NCBI GenBank assembly: GCA_051530055.1
Contig: CM121341.1
Location: forward strand, 10,726,001-10,790,000
Direction: 5' to 3'
Length of the DNA: 64,000 bases
Source: Neoechinorhynchus agilis
Taxonomy: Eukaryota; Acanthocephala
The notes beneath the pieces are model-generated. The model did no database searches, was not told where the DNA came from, and saw only the letters and a list, made by a program, of their open reading frames with translations. Positions 1 to 11,296 of this stretch are shown here, one piece after another (positions within the stretch are counted from its first letter, which is position 1; the number at the start of each line of letters is the position of its first letter). A program made the translations under genes and the position numbers.

Positions 1-605
<605 letters not shown>

Positions 606-623
606 CGATCTTTGTGTAGAGAT

Positions 624-636
624 CTAAAACGAAATG
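624..636 (-). promoter_or_regulatory. Splice-acceptor-like site before the TGR start codon
   Basis: The minus strand reads a T-rich run ending in TTTTAG, with the AG at 625-624. It lies 18 bases upstream of the TGR ATG. It could receive a spliced leader or close a 5'UTR intron. The sequence alone cannot tell these apart. Confidence 0.5.
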
Positions 637-832
637 TGAGTATGACACTCAAAGGTGCGCGTCGAGCAGTGAGTTTCTGGATAAAGCTTAATCATTTTCT
701 TAGTTTCCCCAACTTAAGAAATGAGACAATTTGTGTTCACTGACGCAAAAAACGAGGAATATATCGATTTCTTAAATTGCTCAATCGATAATGGCAGCTG
801 AAATTGGGGAAAATTTTAAGGGTAAATTTAAA

Positions 833-2775
833 AGCCTTTATAAGTAGAACTTTTAGAATAAAGAAATACGATTTTGCGAAGATTGGTACAAAGGAACAAA
901 TTAGAGTAGAAATTGCGAATCAAATCAATAATTCGATCGATAAGTAGGTTTGTCGGCGGCTCTTGATGTTTCCTAGAAAAAAATACAGACATTTGTGAGC
1001 GTATTCTTTCCAACTTTTATAAGTAGAACTTTTAGAATAAAGAAATACGATTTTGCGAAGATTGGTAAAAGGAACAAATTAGAGTAGAAAACGAATCAAA
1101 TCAATAATTCGATCGATAAGTAGGTTTGTCGGCGGCTCTTGATGTTTCCTAGAAAAAAATACAGACATTTGTGAGCGTATTCTTTCCAACTTTTATAAGT
1201 AGAACTTTTAGAATAAAGAAACACGATTTTGCGAAGATTGGTACAAAGGAACAAATTAGAGTAGAAATTACGAATCAAATCAATAATTCGATCGATAAGT
1301 AGGTTTGTCGGCGGCTCTTGATGTTTCCTAGAAAAAAATACAGACATTTGTGAGCGTATTCTTTCCAACTTTTATATGTAGAACTTTTAGAATAAAGAAA
1401 CACGATTTTGCAAGATGGTACAAAGGAACAAATTAGTAGAAATTACGAATCAAATCAATAATTCGATCGATAAGTAGGTTTGTCGGCGGCTCTTGATGTT
1501 TCCTAGAAAAAAATACAGACATTTGTGAGCGTATTCTTTCCAACTTTTATAAGTAGAACTTTTAGAATAAAGAAATACGATTTTGCGAAGATTGGTACAA
1601 AGGAACAAATTAGAGTAGAAATTACGAATCAAATCAATAATTCGATCGATAAGTAGGTTTGTCGGCGGCTCTTGATGTTTCCTAGAAAAAAATACAGACA
1701 TTTGTGAGCGTATTCTTTCCAACTTTTATAAGTAGAACTTTTAGAATAAAGAAACACGATTTTGCGAAGATTGGTACAAAGGAACAAATTAGAGTAGAAA
1801 TTACGAATCAAATCAATAATTCGATCGATAAGTAGGTTTGTCGGCGGCTCTTGATGTTTCCTAGAAAAAATACAGACATTTGTGAGCGTATTCTTTCCAA
1901 CTTTTATAAGTAGAACTTTTAGAATAAAGAAACACGATTTTGCGAAGATTGGTACAAAGGAACAAATTAGAGTAGAAATTACGAATCAAATCAATAATTC
2001 GATCGATAAGTAGGTTTGTCGGCGGCTCTTGATGTTTCCTAGAAAAAAATACAGACATTTGTGAGCGTATTCTTTCCAACTTTTATAAGTAGAACTTTTA
2101 GAATAAAGAAACACGATTTTGCGAAGATTGGTACAAAGGAACAAATTAGAGTAGAAATTGCGAATCAAATCAATAATTCGATCGATAAGTAGGTTTGTCG
2201 GCGGCTCTTGATGTTTCCTAGAAAAAAATACAGACATTTGTGAGCGTATTCTTTCCAACTTTTATAAGTAGAACTTTTAGAATAAAGAAACACGATTTTG
2301 CGAAGATTGGTACAAAGGAACAAATTAGAGTAGAAATTACGAATCAAATCAATAATTCGATCGATAAGTAGGTTTGTCGGCGGCTCTTGATGTTTCCTAG
2401 AAAAATACAGACATTTGTGAGCGTATTCTTTCCAACTTTTATAAGTAGAACTTTTAGAATAAAGAAACACGATTTTGCGAAGATTGGTACAAAGGAACAA
2501 ATTAGAGTAGAAATTGCGAATCAAATCAATAATGATCGATAAGTAGGTTTGTCGGCGGCTCTTGATGTTTCCTAGAAAAAAATACAGACATTTGTGAGCG
2601 TATTCTTTCCAACTTTTATAAGTAGAACTTTTAGAATAAAGAAACACGATTTTGCGAAGATTGGTACAAAGGAACAAATTAGAGTAGAAATTACGAATCA
2701 AATCAATAATTCGATCGATAAGTAGGTTTGTCGGCGGCTCTTGATGTTTCCTAGAAAAAATACAGACATTTGTGT
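833..2775. repeat. 178-bp satellite array, about 11 copies
   Basis: A head-to-tail array with a period of 176-179 bp (for example GTTTGTCGGCGGC recurs at 948, 1124 and 1303). Units are nearly identical, differing by single bases and small indels; one short unit near 1,390-1,450 lacks several bases. Each unit is open on the minus strand for 60-90 codons. Because the period is not a multiple of three and the frames wander, these are not genes. The array lies upstream of TGR and ends sharply at about 2,775 in unique sequence. No hammerhead-like core is visible in the unit. Confidence 0.95.
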
Positions 2776-3072
2776 TTCTGGAAAAATAGAAAGCAAATCT
2801 TGCTTCTAGACTAGTGCATGTTTTCTTCTTTTCCAGAAAAAGAAACATACGTCACTGAGTGTTCATGAGATATCTGCTTGGAATTTTCATCAAACTTTAA
2901 TCGTGCGCAAAAGAACGCTTACCCAAGCAATCGATATCGAAAGTTCGAATCAGTTTGCTAAATTGGCTTATTTGATCAATAAATATTTTAAGATGTGCTA
3001 ATTGTCAAGAAGAAACGGAACATTAAAAAATAATCAATCATTTGTACAGAAAATCATTGGGGATGACGAAGC
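2776..3072. other. Intergenic, nothing recognised
   Basis: AT-rich unique sequence between the satellite and the first foldback. I see no ORF, RNA gene or repeat unit in it. Confidence 0.5.
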
Positions 3073-3207
3073 TAAAATTGTGGTAAATAATTGTTTTGTT
3101 CAGAGGTATTTTATTGTTTTTCAATTAAAACACTTAAACGAAGATTGATTTCTTAATTCAATAAAATACCTCTTATCCGCGGGGATAGTGTTTTCACCAC
3201 AATTTTA
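3073..3207. repeat. Short foldback element
   Basis: The outer arms AAAATTGTGGT (3073-3083) and ACCACAATTTT (3197-3207) are inverted. The inner arms GAGGTATTTTATTG (about 3102-3115) and CAATAAAATACCTC (about 3160-3173) also pair. It is about 135 bp long and resembles a small non-autonomous inverted-repeat element. Confidence 0.7.
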
Positions 3208-3216
3208 ATAAAAAAT

Positions 3217-3935
3217 ATTCAACTTATATATCGGACGTTTTGTTTACGATTTTCGGTAAAATGAGATTTTATCTAAAGATCGTTGAAATCTAAATTTTAA
3301 CTTACAAATTAAAAAACATCTTACAATTCACAGAAAGAAAATCCTTCAGGATGATAAAGTTTTAATTGCGGTCCTCATATTCCCCCGGACAATAGATAAT
3401 TTATTGAAATATTTCGCGAGAAAGCCACGTATCATCAGTCAACCAATAAAATGTCGATATGTGAAGTATCCGGCGAATGTGATTGGAATTATTGTTTAGA
3501 AGTCTACATCCCCGGTAAATGATTATTTCGATTAAAAAAGTTTCGAACCTCGTCGGGTTCAAACAAACTGATGACGAACCCTACGAGGTTCGCAGAACGT
3601 CTCCAATAAATAATCATTTACCGGGGATGTAGATTTCTAAACAATAATTCCAACCAAGAAAGTTTTGTATAATGTGGCCCAGGTCGGCTATTTCCGATTT
3701 ATTAATAATTTTTTTGAAATACTGATGAGACGTAGCTTACTGGTGATATATTTCATGTCAAAAAATATCCATTACAATTCAAACTTTATCATTCCAAAGG
3801 ATTTTCTCTTTATGAATTGTAAGTTGTTTTTCAATTTGTAAATTAAAATTTAGACCTTAACAATCGTTATATAAAATTTCATTTTAGCGAAAACAATAAT
3901 CCGGCAATGTTTGATAAACTATGAATTTGAGAGTT
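3217..3935. repeat. Large nested foldback with hammerhead-like cores
   Basis: An imperfect inverted repeat of about 720 bp. Its outer arms, 3217-3385 and 3771-3935, pair over most of their length. Inside sits a second, tighter palindrome (3481-3528 with 3605-3655, including TTTACCGGGGATGTAG), and at the centre a GAACCTCGTCGGGTTC hairpin. Three cores resemble a hammerhead ribozyme centre: minus 3438-3412 (CTGATGA...GAAA), plus 3568-3598 (CTGATGA, stem CGAACC/GGTTCG, then GAAC) and plus 3722-3745 (CTGATGAG...). The structure suggests one foldback inserted into another of related type. Confidence 0.75.
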
Positions 3936-4699
3936 TGATGCATTTTGCTGTCAGTAGATTTTTTTTGCAACAAAAACGCTTTAATCCGATGCCAACGGAT
4001 ATTTTTACAACATGGCTATGTCACTGGTTCAATGCCACTGGTCGCTGGGTTCCACGGGGGTTCGGAGGCTACTGGAAGGATGGGGTCAGGTTTTGAGATC
4101 GCCCATCGGCTCCAGAAGAGGGATTGGCCCTGCCCCTTCAAGTGGGGCTAAGCGCATCCGATGTTTGCAAGTCAGCCGAAAGGCTCCCAAAGAACGAAAA
4201 GGATCCCAAAAAAAGAAATGCCGTAAGGCCCTGAGTGTATACGATTTAAGATAAATAAAATAAAACATGACTTCGGCGCATTTTAATTTAAGTCATGGAA
4301 TACACAATGTTTAATTCTTAGTTTAGTTAGTCGCTACGCATTTGTTTAAGAGCTTATTTGTTTAAGTGTTTTATCTATTTTCTGTCAAAAAGGAGCAATT
4401 TAATAAGGAGAGTTTATAATTAAATGTAAGTCATGATCGTTATTCGAGTGTTCTTAAGCACCAAATTAGACTAAGTACCGATCAATAACTTTAATTTTTG
4501 ACTAAAGTTCCCAGCACAAAGTACGTCTTTTTTCTAACACATCAAAAAGTCAGATTGCAAAATTAAATCAACCGATTTTAGTGCTTGAGGCTAATAATCA
4601 AACCTTATTTCAAACTCATCATAAAGTTAAAAGCAAACGAATCTGGGAGCTTGGTTTTTAAAACTCATTAAAAACTAAAATTGAACTCATTCGAAGTTT
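3936..4699. other. Intergenic with a G+C-richer block
   Basis: Bases 3980-4260 are richer in G+C than the surroundings and open in several short frames on both strands. None resembles a known protein. The rest is AT-rich and featureless. The block may be old transposon sequence. Confidence 0.35.
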
Positions 4700-4860
4700 A
4701 GGATCAAATGGAGCGAGGAAATAAAAAATGGAACTCGGGACACATATCCGAAATAGTGGAAATGAAGATTGAGGGAACTTGGAGACGAGGCAGACCCAAG
4801 AAAGATGTAGACTTAGTTGCAGAGGACAAGCGGTCAAGAGAGATGATGATGATGATGAAC
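4700..4860 (+). mobile_element. RTE-like LINE 3' tail fragment
   Basis: The plus strand encodes a short remnant, KIEGTWRRGRPKKDVDLV followed by AEDKRSRE. This matches the conserved GRPKxxWxD end of RTE-clade and related LINE ORF2 proteins. It runs straight into a GATGATGATGATGA tail (about 4842-4859), the kind of simple-repeat 3' terminus typical of RTE elements. It is heavily 5'-truncated. Confidence 0.6.
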
Positions 4861-5396
4861 TATGTTTGATTGTACATTTTTGTGCGGCCCCGAAAAGGGA
4901 TAAGCACGAAGTAAGAACGTATTCGAAGCTTCATATTTCGTGATGTAGTCAAACTTAAGGCGATAAATTGGAAACACAAGATAATCTCGCCGATAAAATC
5001 TATTATTATTCGCGTCGGAACACCTACCTTACAAATGTTATGATATGCGAATAGCCTTTGTTGAAACATAAGATTAGTATGCAGGTTTTCATTCCAAATT
5101 GCATGCTTAAAAGATTCGAGAGGAGGAGGAAGATGGGTAAGCAGTATTGTTTTTAACGGGCATCTAGCTTCTTACCTTTCTCTTACCCACATTAGACAAC
5201 TTCTTTAAAATATTATGCTTTTCTTTGTTCAATTTTGAACGAATTTGACTTGGCGATTTAGTGATCGTTTGTCTTAACAACGATTTAAAATGATTGGATG
5301 GCGGCATTCTACAAAGAAACTGTGTAGGAAATTAACATAAATTGGGCTATAACGGCGAATCTTTCACATTAAGCAGTTTCAAATTTTATTTTTGAA
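4861..5396. other. Intergenic downstream of DLST
   Basis: AT-rich sequence beyond the DLST stop codon. It probably includes its 3'UTR near 5,390-5,300. No other feature was recognised. Confidence 0.4.
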
Positions 5397-7421
5397 CTAC
5401 AATCTTAAGAGATTTCTTGCTGGATCTTCAATTAGAAGCTTAACTTTAGCTAAGAACCTGGCCGCCTGCTCGCCATCGATTAGTCTATGATCATAAGTCA
5501 AAGAAGTGAAAGTAATTGGACGGATCACGACCTAGATGTGGATTGGTAATAATTATTTTTTCTATGAACAAAATTCGATTCACCTTTCCGTCGACCACGA
5601 CCGGTCTATCCTTTACACCGTAAATTCCTAATATTCCCGACTGACCAAGGTTTAGTATAGGAGTGCCGAATAGGCCTCCGTGGATTCCCGTGTTCGTCAC
5701 TGTAAAGGTACCACCTTCGAGATCTTCTGACGTTAATAGACGAGATCTAGCTTTTTTCGCCAAATCAAAAATCGCTTTCTCAATTGCAGGATAGCTGAGA
5801 AGCTCCGCGTTTCGAATCACAGGTACAACTAATCCTTTGTCCGTAGACACGGCTATACCCATATCTACGTAATGCCTATAGACGATATCATCGCCTTCAA
5901 TTATGATCAGGACTTTAATCGATTAAAGTAGCTAAGATGAAAATCCTGCTTTACAGCGTTTATCTCAGGAAACTCCAAAAGTGCGCGGACAGTTGCAGTC
6001 ACAAACGTAGACATGAACCCGAGCTTGACTCCGTACCGATCCTGGAATTCCTGTTGGAATGTATTTCGCATTTTAATGACTCCACTAAAAATGCGAACAT
6101 CGATAGCTTGATGTGTTAAATAAGGAATTTTTCTAATTTTAATCGCATTCTCGTCACAAATAAAGGCAAGAACAGCCATTTGTGATTTCTTGAAAAAAGG
6201 CAACGGTCGTGAGATGGGTTGTGAAGCTCGACAAAAATGTTAAAAAAATGAGTTCATTTCGCATAAAAGTGTAAATTTTGGAATTGTGATGAAGATAATC
6301 CAGGTTAGAAATCTTTTTATTGTTCGCGAAACACTTAAACAATGATTGATGAAGCGAAGTTTCCACTTTCGAAATATTTCGCGAACAATAAAATTATTTC
6401 GAACCAAGTCAACATTTACCATCCCAATGGATTTTCTCTCGATATGATTAAAAGTGCAAATGTTCAAATTCAAGAGATTTACTGTTTTTGCATTGAAATT
6501 TGTACAAAAGAACCAATATTTAGCACAGGATTTTCTGACGAAATCATAATTTAAAAACTCTACAATAGTCGAGCCACAATGAAATTTTTGTTGTTAAATT
6601 TAACCTACCTCATATCAACTTCGTTAAAAGTCGAAACAGAGACTGTAGTGCTCTGAGATTCCTTTAAGCGTTTCGATATGTTACCACGCATTCGAGACAT
6701 TCTCTCCTGTTCGATTCTGCAAAAATCATAGATATCAATAATCGACTTACCCTTGTCTCAGGTCTTTCCGCGTCTATTGAACCCATTTTCTCTTCGTCTT
6801 TGGGGAGTTTCGCTTCTTCAACGTGAACCGATTTTACGCTGTCAATTTCCATTTTTTTCTTCTCTTCATCCTTTTTAGGTTCTTGAGGAGACTCAGCAGG
6901 TTTTTCCTCCTTATTATCCATTCTAGTAGCTTCCGAAACCTCATCTAAAGTTTTTGCGAGAATTCGTGTTAAAATACAGATAAAAGAACAAAAAATACAA
7001 ACCATTAATATAAAAAAGTTCATCGCCGATTTGAACGGTCGAAGCGTCCTCAGCTACAAATCTCTCAATTACACCAGCGGATGGACTTAATACAGGCACG
7101 TTGATCTTCTCAGTTTCTATATTAGCCACCACATCGTCTTTTTGCACGCTTTCTCCTGACTAAAAATCATGTTTAATAAAAAAGAGCAAAATAATGATTG
7201 ATAAGCACCTTTTTGACAAAGAAAACCTGACCGTCTTTAACAGTTTCACCTCCAAGTGCTGGAACTTTGACAAGTACAGAGGCAAAACGGTTCCATTGAA
7301 GAATACGCTGACGATAACTGGATTTCCAAATCGGCAGCAGAGTTTGACCGAATGTCTAAATGCGCAAAAAGATAAAAGAAGTCCTTTTTGTGGCGTTCAA
7401 TACCTTGCAGTATCGAAACAT
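5397..7421 (-). CDS. DLST: Dihydrolipoyllysine succinyltransferase (E2 of 2-oxoglutarate dehydrogenase), mitochondrial
   Basis: E2 core of the 2-oxoglutarate dehydrogenase complex, which transfers succinyl groups to CoA in the mitochondrial TCA cycle. I read eight minus-strand exons: 7421-7404, 7355-7209, 7159-7003, 6944-6751, 6706-6609, 6084-5954, 5912-5584 and 5531-5397. They total 1,209 nt, or 402 residues. Order: a leader ([17 protein letters not shown]...), a lipoyl domain ([16 protein letters not shown]; lipoyl lysine K73 in ETEKIN), a K/E-rich linker, then the acyltransferase domain ([48 protein letters not shown]). The catalytic motif YDHRLIDG has H373 and D377. There is no E3-binding domain, as in animal [14 protein letters not shown] and the missing E3-binding domain favour DLST over the branched-chain E2. 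Introns are 41-58 bp except one of 524 bp that carries a foldback. The 41-bp intron (5953-5913) lacks a clean GT-AG pair. Confidence 0.93.
6247..6460. repeat. Foldback element inside a DLST intron
   Basis: The inner arms TTATTGTTCGCGAAA (about 6318-6332) and TTTCGCGAACAATAA (about 6376-6390) are perfect inverses, and weaker pairing extends outward. The plus strand holds TTGATGAAGCG...TTCGAAATATTTC (6346-6374), a hammerhead-like core. Related sequence occurs at 29,173-29,200 and about 35,420-35,520. It lies wholly inside the 524-bp intron, ten times the length of its neighbours, so insertion probably enlarged that intron. Confidence 0.75.
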
Positions 7422-8101
7422 TTCGTTGTCGTTGGTACAAACGAATCACACACACAAAAGTCGTAGCCGATGAGTTGTTGTAGTTAAAGACACGGCGATT
7501 GGGGGTGGTGTATCTAACGACACACTCGAAGAAATGGTTTACAATCAAGTGACATAGTCAAAACAAAATGCTTTGTCGCATTGGTGAACTCCTCGAAAAC
7601 TCACGTAGCATTGTAGCGCTTTCAGTTTGGAACATGAAATGAGTGTGTTTCGCAAATGCCAGAGTTTTCAAATATAAGACAAAAAAATGGCATCCGGAAC
7701 GGTCTTCAACAAATCATTGAACCTGATGAATCAACAAAACACAAGCATTTCAATAAAATGTTCACTGATTAAAAGTATTTTCTTTTTAAATGTTTCTCAA
7801 CAAACATGACATGTTCATTTTAATTGGGGAATAAACGTCGATTAAAGTATGCCATAACGTCAAAACTAATTGTATAAAATCATAAATGAAAGTCAATTTG
7901 TTCAGATTTTTTTAAAAAATCATTGAAAACTCAAGAATTTTGTCTGAAATTGAAATCAACACCAAGAAACTTAAACCATAATGACGCTTTCAAACTCGGC
8001 TTTGCTTATCAATAAAGACTTAGTGTTCTCGAACTACCAATAATTATTGGCAATATACGGACTTTAATACCCGGACTACGATTAAGGAAATCATCAGGAC
8101 C
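7422..8101. other. Intergenic between DLST and the small 8.1-kb ORF
   Basis: It contains the probable DLST 5' flank (7422-7560). The rest is AT-rich with no recognised gene. The two flanking genes are divergent, so promoters of both may lie here. Confidence 0.4.
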
Positions 8102-8327
8102 ATGTTGGGTTTGTTGCGATTTGGAATAGTACGTACTCAAGAACATTTGAATCGACAAACGCGTGAAATATTGGATAAGGTTTCAAAGTTCACTGTAAGT
8201 GTCATTTAGTGAATGAATAAGAAGTGAATCTGTGGACGAAACAAAAAAAGAAAGGATAAGAGTAAGAGTAAAATACAATATCCTTTTTATTTTCCATCAT
8301 TAGGCAACTAGAATCGGTGGGTATTAA
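8102..8327 (+). CDS. Possible two-exon microprotein, 38 residues
   Basis: ATG at 8102 opens 31 codons (MLGLLRFGIVRTQEHLN..., ending VSKFT). They end exactly at a consensus donor GTAAGT (8195). A pyrimidine-rich acceptor ending CATTAG (8302-8303) follows. The second exon, 8304-8327, continues in frame for seven codons (ATRIGGY) to TAA. The N-terminus is hydrophobic and basic with an amphipathic helix after it, as in small mitochondrial proteins, but I do not recognise it. The 109-bp intron is somewhat longer than most here. The short length makes this a tentative call; it could be the start of a longer gene with other exons. Confidence 0.35.
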
Positions 8328-8394
8328 AAAAATTTATTTTAAAGGGAATTCTGGATTCTCAAGGCAATTTGGTCGTATGAATGAATTCATTTGC

Positions 8395-8635
8395 GAGGAA
8401 TACATGTGTTTGTGCCTATTGGGAATGAGACCTACGGATCTCTTGATAGCAAGGCTCTTTAACTCCTGAGGGATCTAAAGCGACACCTTCAGGTTACAAT
8501 CGATGATGCAAGGTCAGGTCAATACCTGGTTCAAAATATCAGCATCGCCGTGTTGAGAGGCAACACTGTAAGCATTCGGGCGACAATTGAGGACGAGGAC
8601 GGCTCTTTAAAATAAAACCATGATTGAATATTTAT
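8395..8635 (+). mobile_element. RLE-type LINE, extreme C-terminal fragment
   Basis: The plus strand encodes VPIGNETYGSLDSKAL, a short gap, then LVQNISIAVLRGNTVSIRAT. This matches the end of the retrotransposon protein at 61.2-62.6 kb (VPFGVETYGALGSSAL...LRQNISLAVQRGNAASV). It carries at least one in-frame stop. This is the only plus-strand copy of the family in the window and the most diverged. Confidence 0.75.
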
Positions 8636-8639
8636 ATTT

Positions 8640-9215
8640 TATAAAGATTACCTAGAAATGAAGTTTCCTCGGAGAATTAAAACACACTATCGGACTAAGA
8701 TGACCGGTAAAATCAAGGTTTCAGTCATAAAATCACGATTTACGTAAAGGAAAGTGATTTGATTTACTCACAAATCAGTGTTCGCAGAATTTGATTGGCT
8801 ATTTCTGAATAATAGAAAAGAAGAAATCAGGTTGAATCAATACGGTCAGTTAGGTTTTAGATTATCGTCAACTTATTTGAATACTAAATGTTGATAATAC
8901 GAATTTTTTTAATGAGCATCAGAAATTATTTCGTGTAGTACTTAAAAATCTCAATATTCAATACACAAAGAAAGTTAGTGTTTTGATTCGACTTAAAAAA
9001 AAGAGTTATCGGAGTGTAAGAAAAATATCGACTGATGAAAATCTTTTTATTACAGAATGCAAAGTCCATGTTGGCCACATAAAGCCGTTTATGATATTGA
9101 TTGGTGAATACAATAAACGGTAATTTATGGGAAATTGAGGAGCAAACAATAACACAGAGATCATCGCACGTTAAATTGAAAATGAAGATCAATAAACAAA
9201 AAACTTTTTCTTAGT
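8640..9215. other. Intergenic, nothing recognised
   Basis: AT-rich sequence. An 88-codon minus-strand frame at 8926-9192 has no recognisable features and is probably chance. Confidence 0.4.
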
Positions 9216-9219
9216 TTTC

Positions 9220-11060
9220 CCACGCTATAAGATACAGTTTTTCAAAGCGCCCTCAAAAATTCACTAATTTATATAACCGATATTCCAATTCTCGGATAAT
9301 TCCGACGCTTCTAAGTTTTCTACAATGTAAATTCGTGAGAAAACTAACAAGCAATCAGAAGCCTCGGAAAAAAATAATCGGTTAATTTAAATCGGAGGGG
9401 TAGCAAAACTAAGAAAAAGAAAGTATATTTTCCACCAACAAATTTCTTTTTTACTAAAGAAAAACACTGTGAATGTCGGATTAAAATAGTTAGAAACCTT
9501 GATTCGTTCAAATTTGAATGTATATTCAATTCTTGGATCGTAAGGGACTTCAAATTTGAGAAATGGTTCTAATTTTTAGAGCGAGAAGATACAGTTATTC
9601 AAAGCGCCCTGAAAAATTCACTAATTTATTTAACCGATATTCCACTTCTCGGATAATTCCGACATTTCTTCAAGGTTTATCATTGCTTCTAAGTTTTCTA
9701 CAATGTAAATTCGTGAGAAAACTCACAAGCAATCATAAGCCTCGGAAATAAATCATCGGTGAACTTAAATCAGAGGGTTGGCAAAACTAAGAAAAAGAAA
9801 GTATATTTTCCACCAACAAATTTCTTTTTTACTAAAGAAAAATACTGTGAATGTCGGATCAAAATAGTTAGAAACCTTGATTCGTTTAAATTTGAATGTA
9901 TATTCAATTCTTAAGTAATCATAAGCCTCGGAAATAAATCATCGGTTAATTTAAATCGGAGGGGTGGCAAAACTAAGAAAAAGAAAGTATATTTTCCCCC
10001 AACAAATTTCTTTTTTACTAAAGAAAAATACTGTGAATGTCGGATCAAAATAGCTAGAAACCTTGATTCGTTTAAATTTGAATGTATATTCAATTCTTGG
10101 ATCGTAAGAGACTACAAATTTGAGAAATGGTTCTAACTTTTCGAGCGAGAAGATACAGTTTTTCAAAGAGCATTCAAAAATTCACTAATTTATTTAACCG
10201 ACATCCCACTTCTCGGATAATTCCGACATTTCTTCAAGGTTTATCATTGCTTCTAAGTTTTCTACAATGTAAATTCGTGAGAAAACTCACAAGCAATCAG
10301 AAGCCTCGGAAACAAATCATCGGTTAATTTAAATCGGAGGGGTGGCAAAACTAAGAAAAAGAAAGTATATTTTCCCCCAGCAAATTTCTTTTTTACTAAA
10401 GAAAAACACTGTGAATGTCGGATCAAAATAGCTAGAAACCTTGATTCGTTTAAATTTTAATGTATATTCAATTCTTGGATCGTAAGAGACTACAAATTTG
10501 AGAAATGGTTCTAATTTTTAGAGAGAGAAGATACAGTTTTTCAAAGCGCATTCAAAAATTCACTAATTTATTTAGCCGACATTCCACGTCTCGGATAATT
10601 CCGACATTTCTTCAAGGTTTATCATTATGTCGGTCCTTAATTCGTAAATACTTGGAAACAAAATAATATTATGGAAAGCCTCTTTTCCCAACACCCTCGT
10701 GTTTTATTCCAGATTTATTATCGAACGGAAAATGGGTGTTTTATTTGTTTATTGCTTCAAATTTTCGACGCCTTGCGTCTTCGTCAGGAAGTTTTTCTTC
10801 GGTTGATGAGCTAACGGACAGCGTTGCCCTCCTCTGATTCCTTTTCAGACAACCGAAGAAAAGCTTCCTGACGAAGACGCAAGGCGTCGAAAATTTGAAG
10901 CAATAAACAAATAAAACACCCATTTTCCGTTCGATAATAAAACTTGGAAACAAAGATAAACCTTATGAAAATGCTTGAATTATTCGAGATGTGAAATATC
11001 GGGGAAATAAATTAGTGAACTCAAATCAGAGGGGTGGGGAAAAACTAAGAAAAAGAAAGT
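9220..11060. repeat. 360-bp direct-repeat family with internal hairpins
   Basis: AGATACAGTT recurs at about 9229, 9588, 10150 and 10528, giving units of about 359, 562 (compound) and 378 bp. Each unit holds CGGATAATTCCGACATTTC, which folds back on itself, and a terminal stretch ending AAATTTCTTTTTTACTAAAG. On the minus strand the hairpin reads CTTGAAGAAATGTCGG..., a degenerate relative of the CTGAAGA cores found elsewhere. A last partial unit at 10,950-11,060 is split from the rest by the palindrome at 10714-10941. Another dispersed copy lies at about 50,570-50,730. Confidence 0.85.
10714..10941. repeat. Near-perfect palindrome, 92-bp arms, hammerhead-like cores
   Basis: The left arm 10714-10805 and right arm 10850-10941 are inverted copies with one visible mismatch. 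A 44-base loop separates them. Each arm carries CTGACGA, an extra A, a GACGC/GCGTC stem with AAG loop, and GAAA (plus 10868-10892; minus 10787-10763). Transcripts from either strand would form a long hairpin. The element splits a unit of the surrounding 360-bp family, so it is a later insertion, and its arm identity implies youth. Confidence 0.92.
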
Positions 11061-11199
11061 CCCTTTTCCCAATCGAAGATAATAATCGGAGAGGTCAATA
11101 ACGATTTGTGTAAACAATTCGACTAAAAAAATATCACTAATCGAATTGAGGTGAATGTTCGATTGATGCGTTTATGAAGTTACGAGAAAAATTAAACTA

Positions 11200-11296
11200 C
11201 TTTTTTTATAGCGAATTATCAAATCATTGATTTATTTGACATTTTTCGGCCGTCGCGTAGGCCTTCTTCAATTATTATAATTCGCTATAAAAAAGT
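11200..11296. repeat. Small foldback with hammerhead-like core
   Basis: The arms ACTTTTTTATAGCGAATTA (about 11201-11219) and TAATTCGCTATAAAAAAGT (11278-11296) are inverse. On the minus strand 11271-11244 reads TTGAAGA, an extra A, a GGCC/GGCC stem, and GAAA. It belongs to the same structural class as the palindrome upstream but has unrelated arm sequence. Confidence 0.8.

Noticed and set aside
833-2775. Hammerhead core within the satellite, as in some known satellites
   Set aside because: I looked on both strands of the unit and found no CTGANGA followed by a stem and GAAA.
828-2848. Series of repeated minus-strand ORFs of 60-227 codons
   Set aside because: They are translations of the 178-bp satellite. 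The period is not a multiple of three and frames shift between units.
3508-3640. Possible CRISPR-like or tRNA-like hairpin at the CCGGGG palindrome
   Set aside because: There are no repeated spacers, and no tRNA A/B boxes or acceptor stem. It is the centre of a foldback.
5491-5862. Branched-chain (DBT) identity for the E2 gene
   Set aside because: [36 protein letters not shown] and the missing E3-binding domain fit DLST better.
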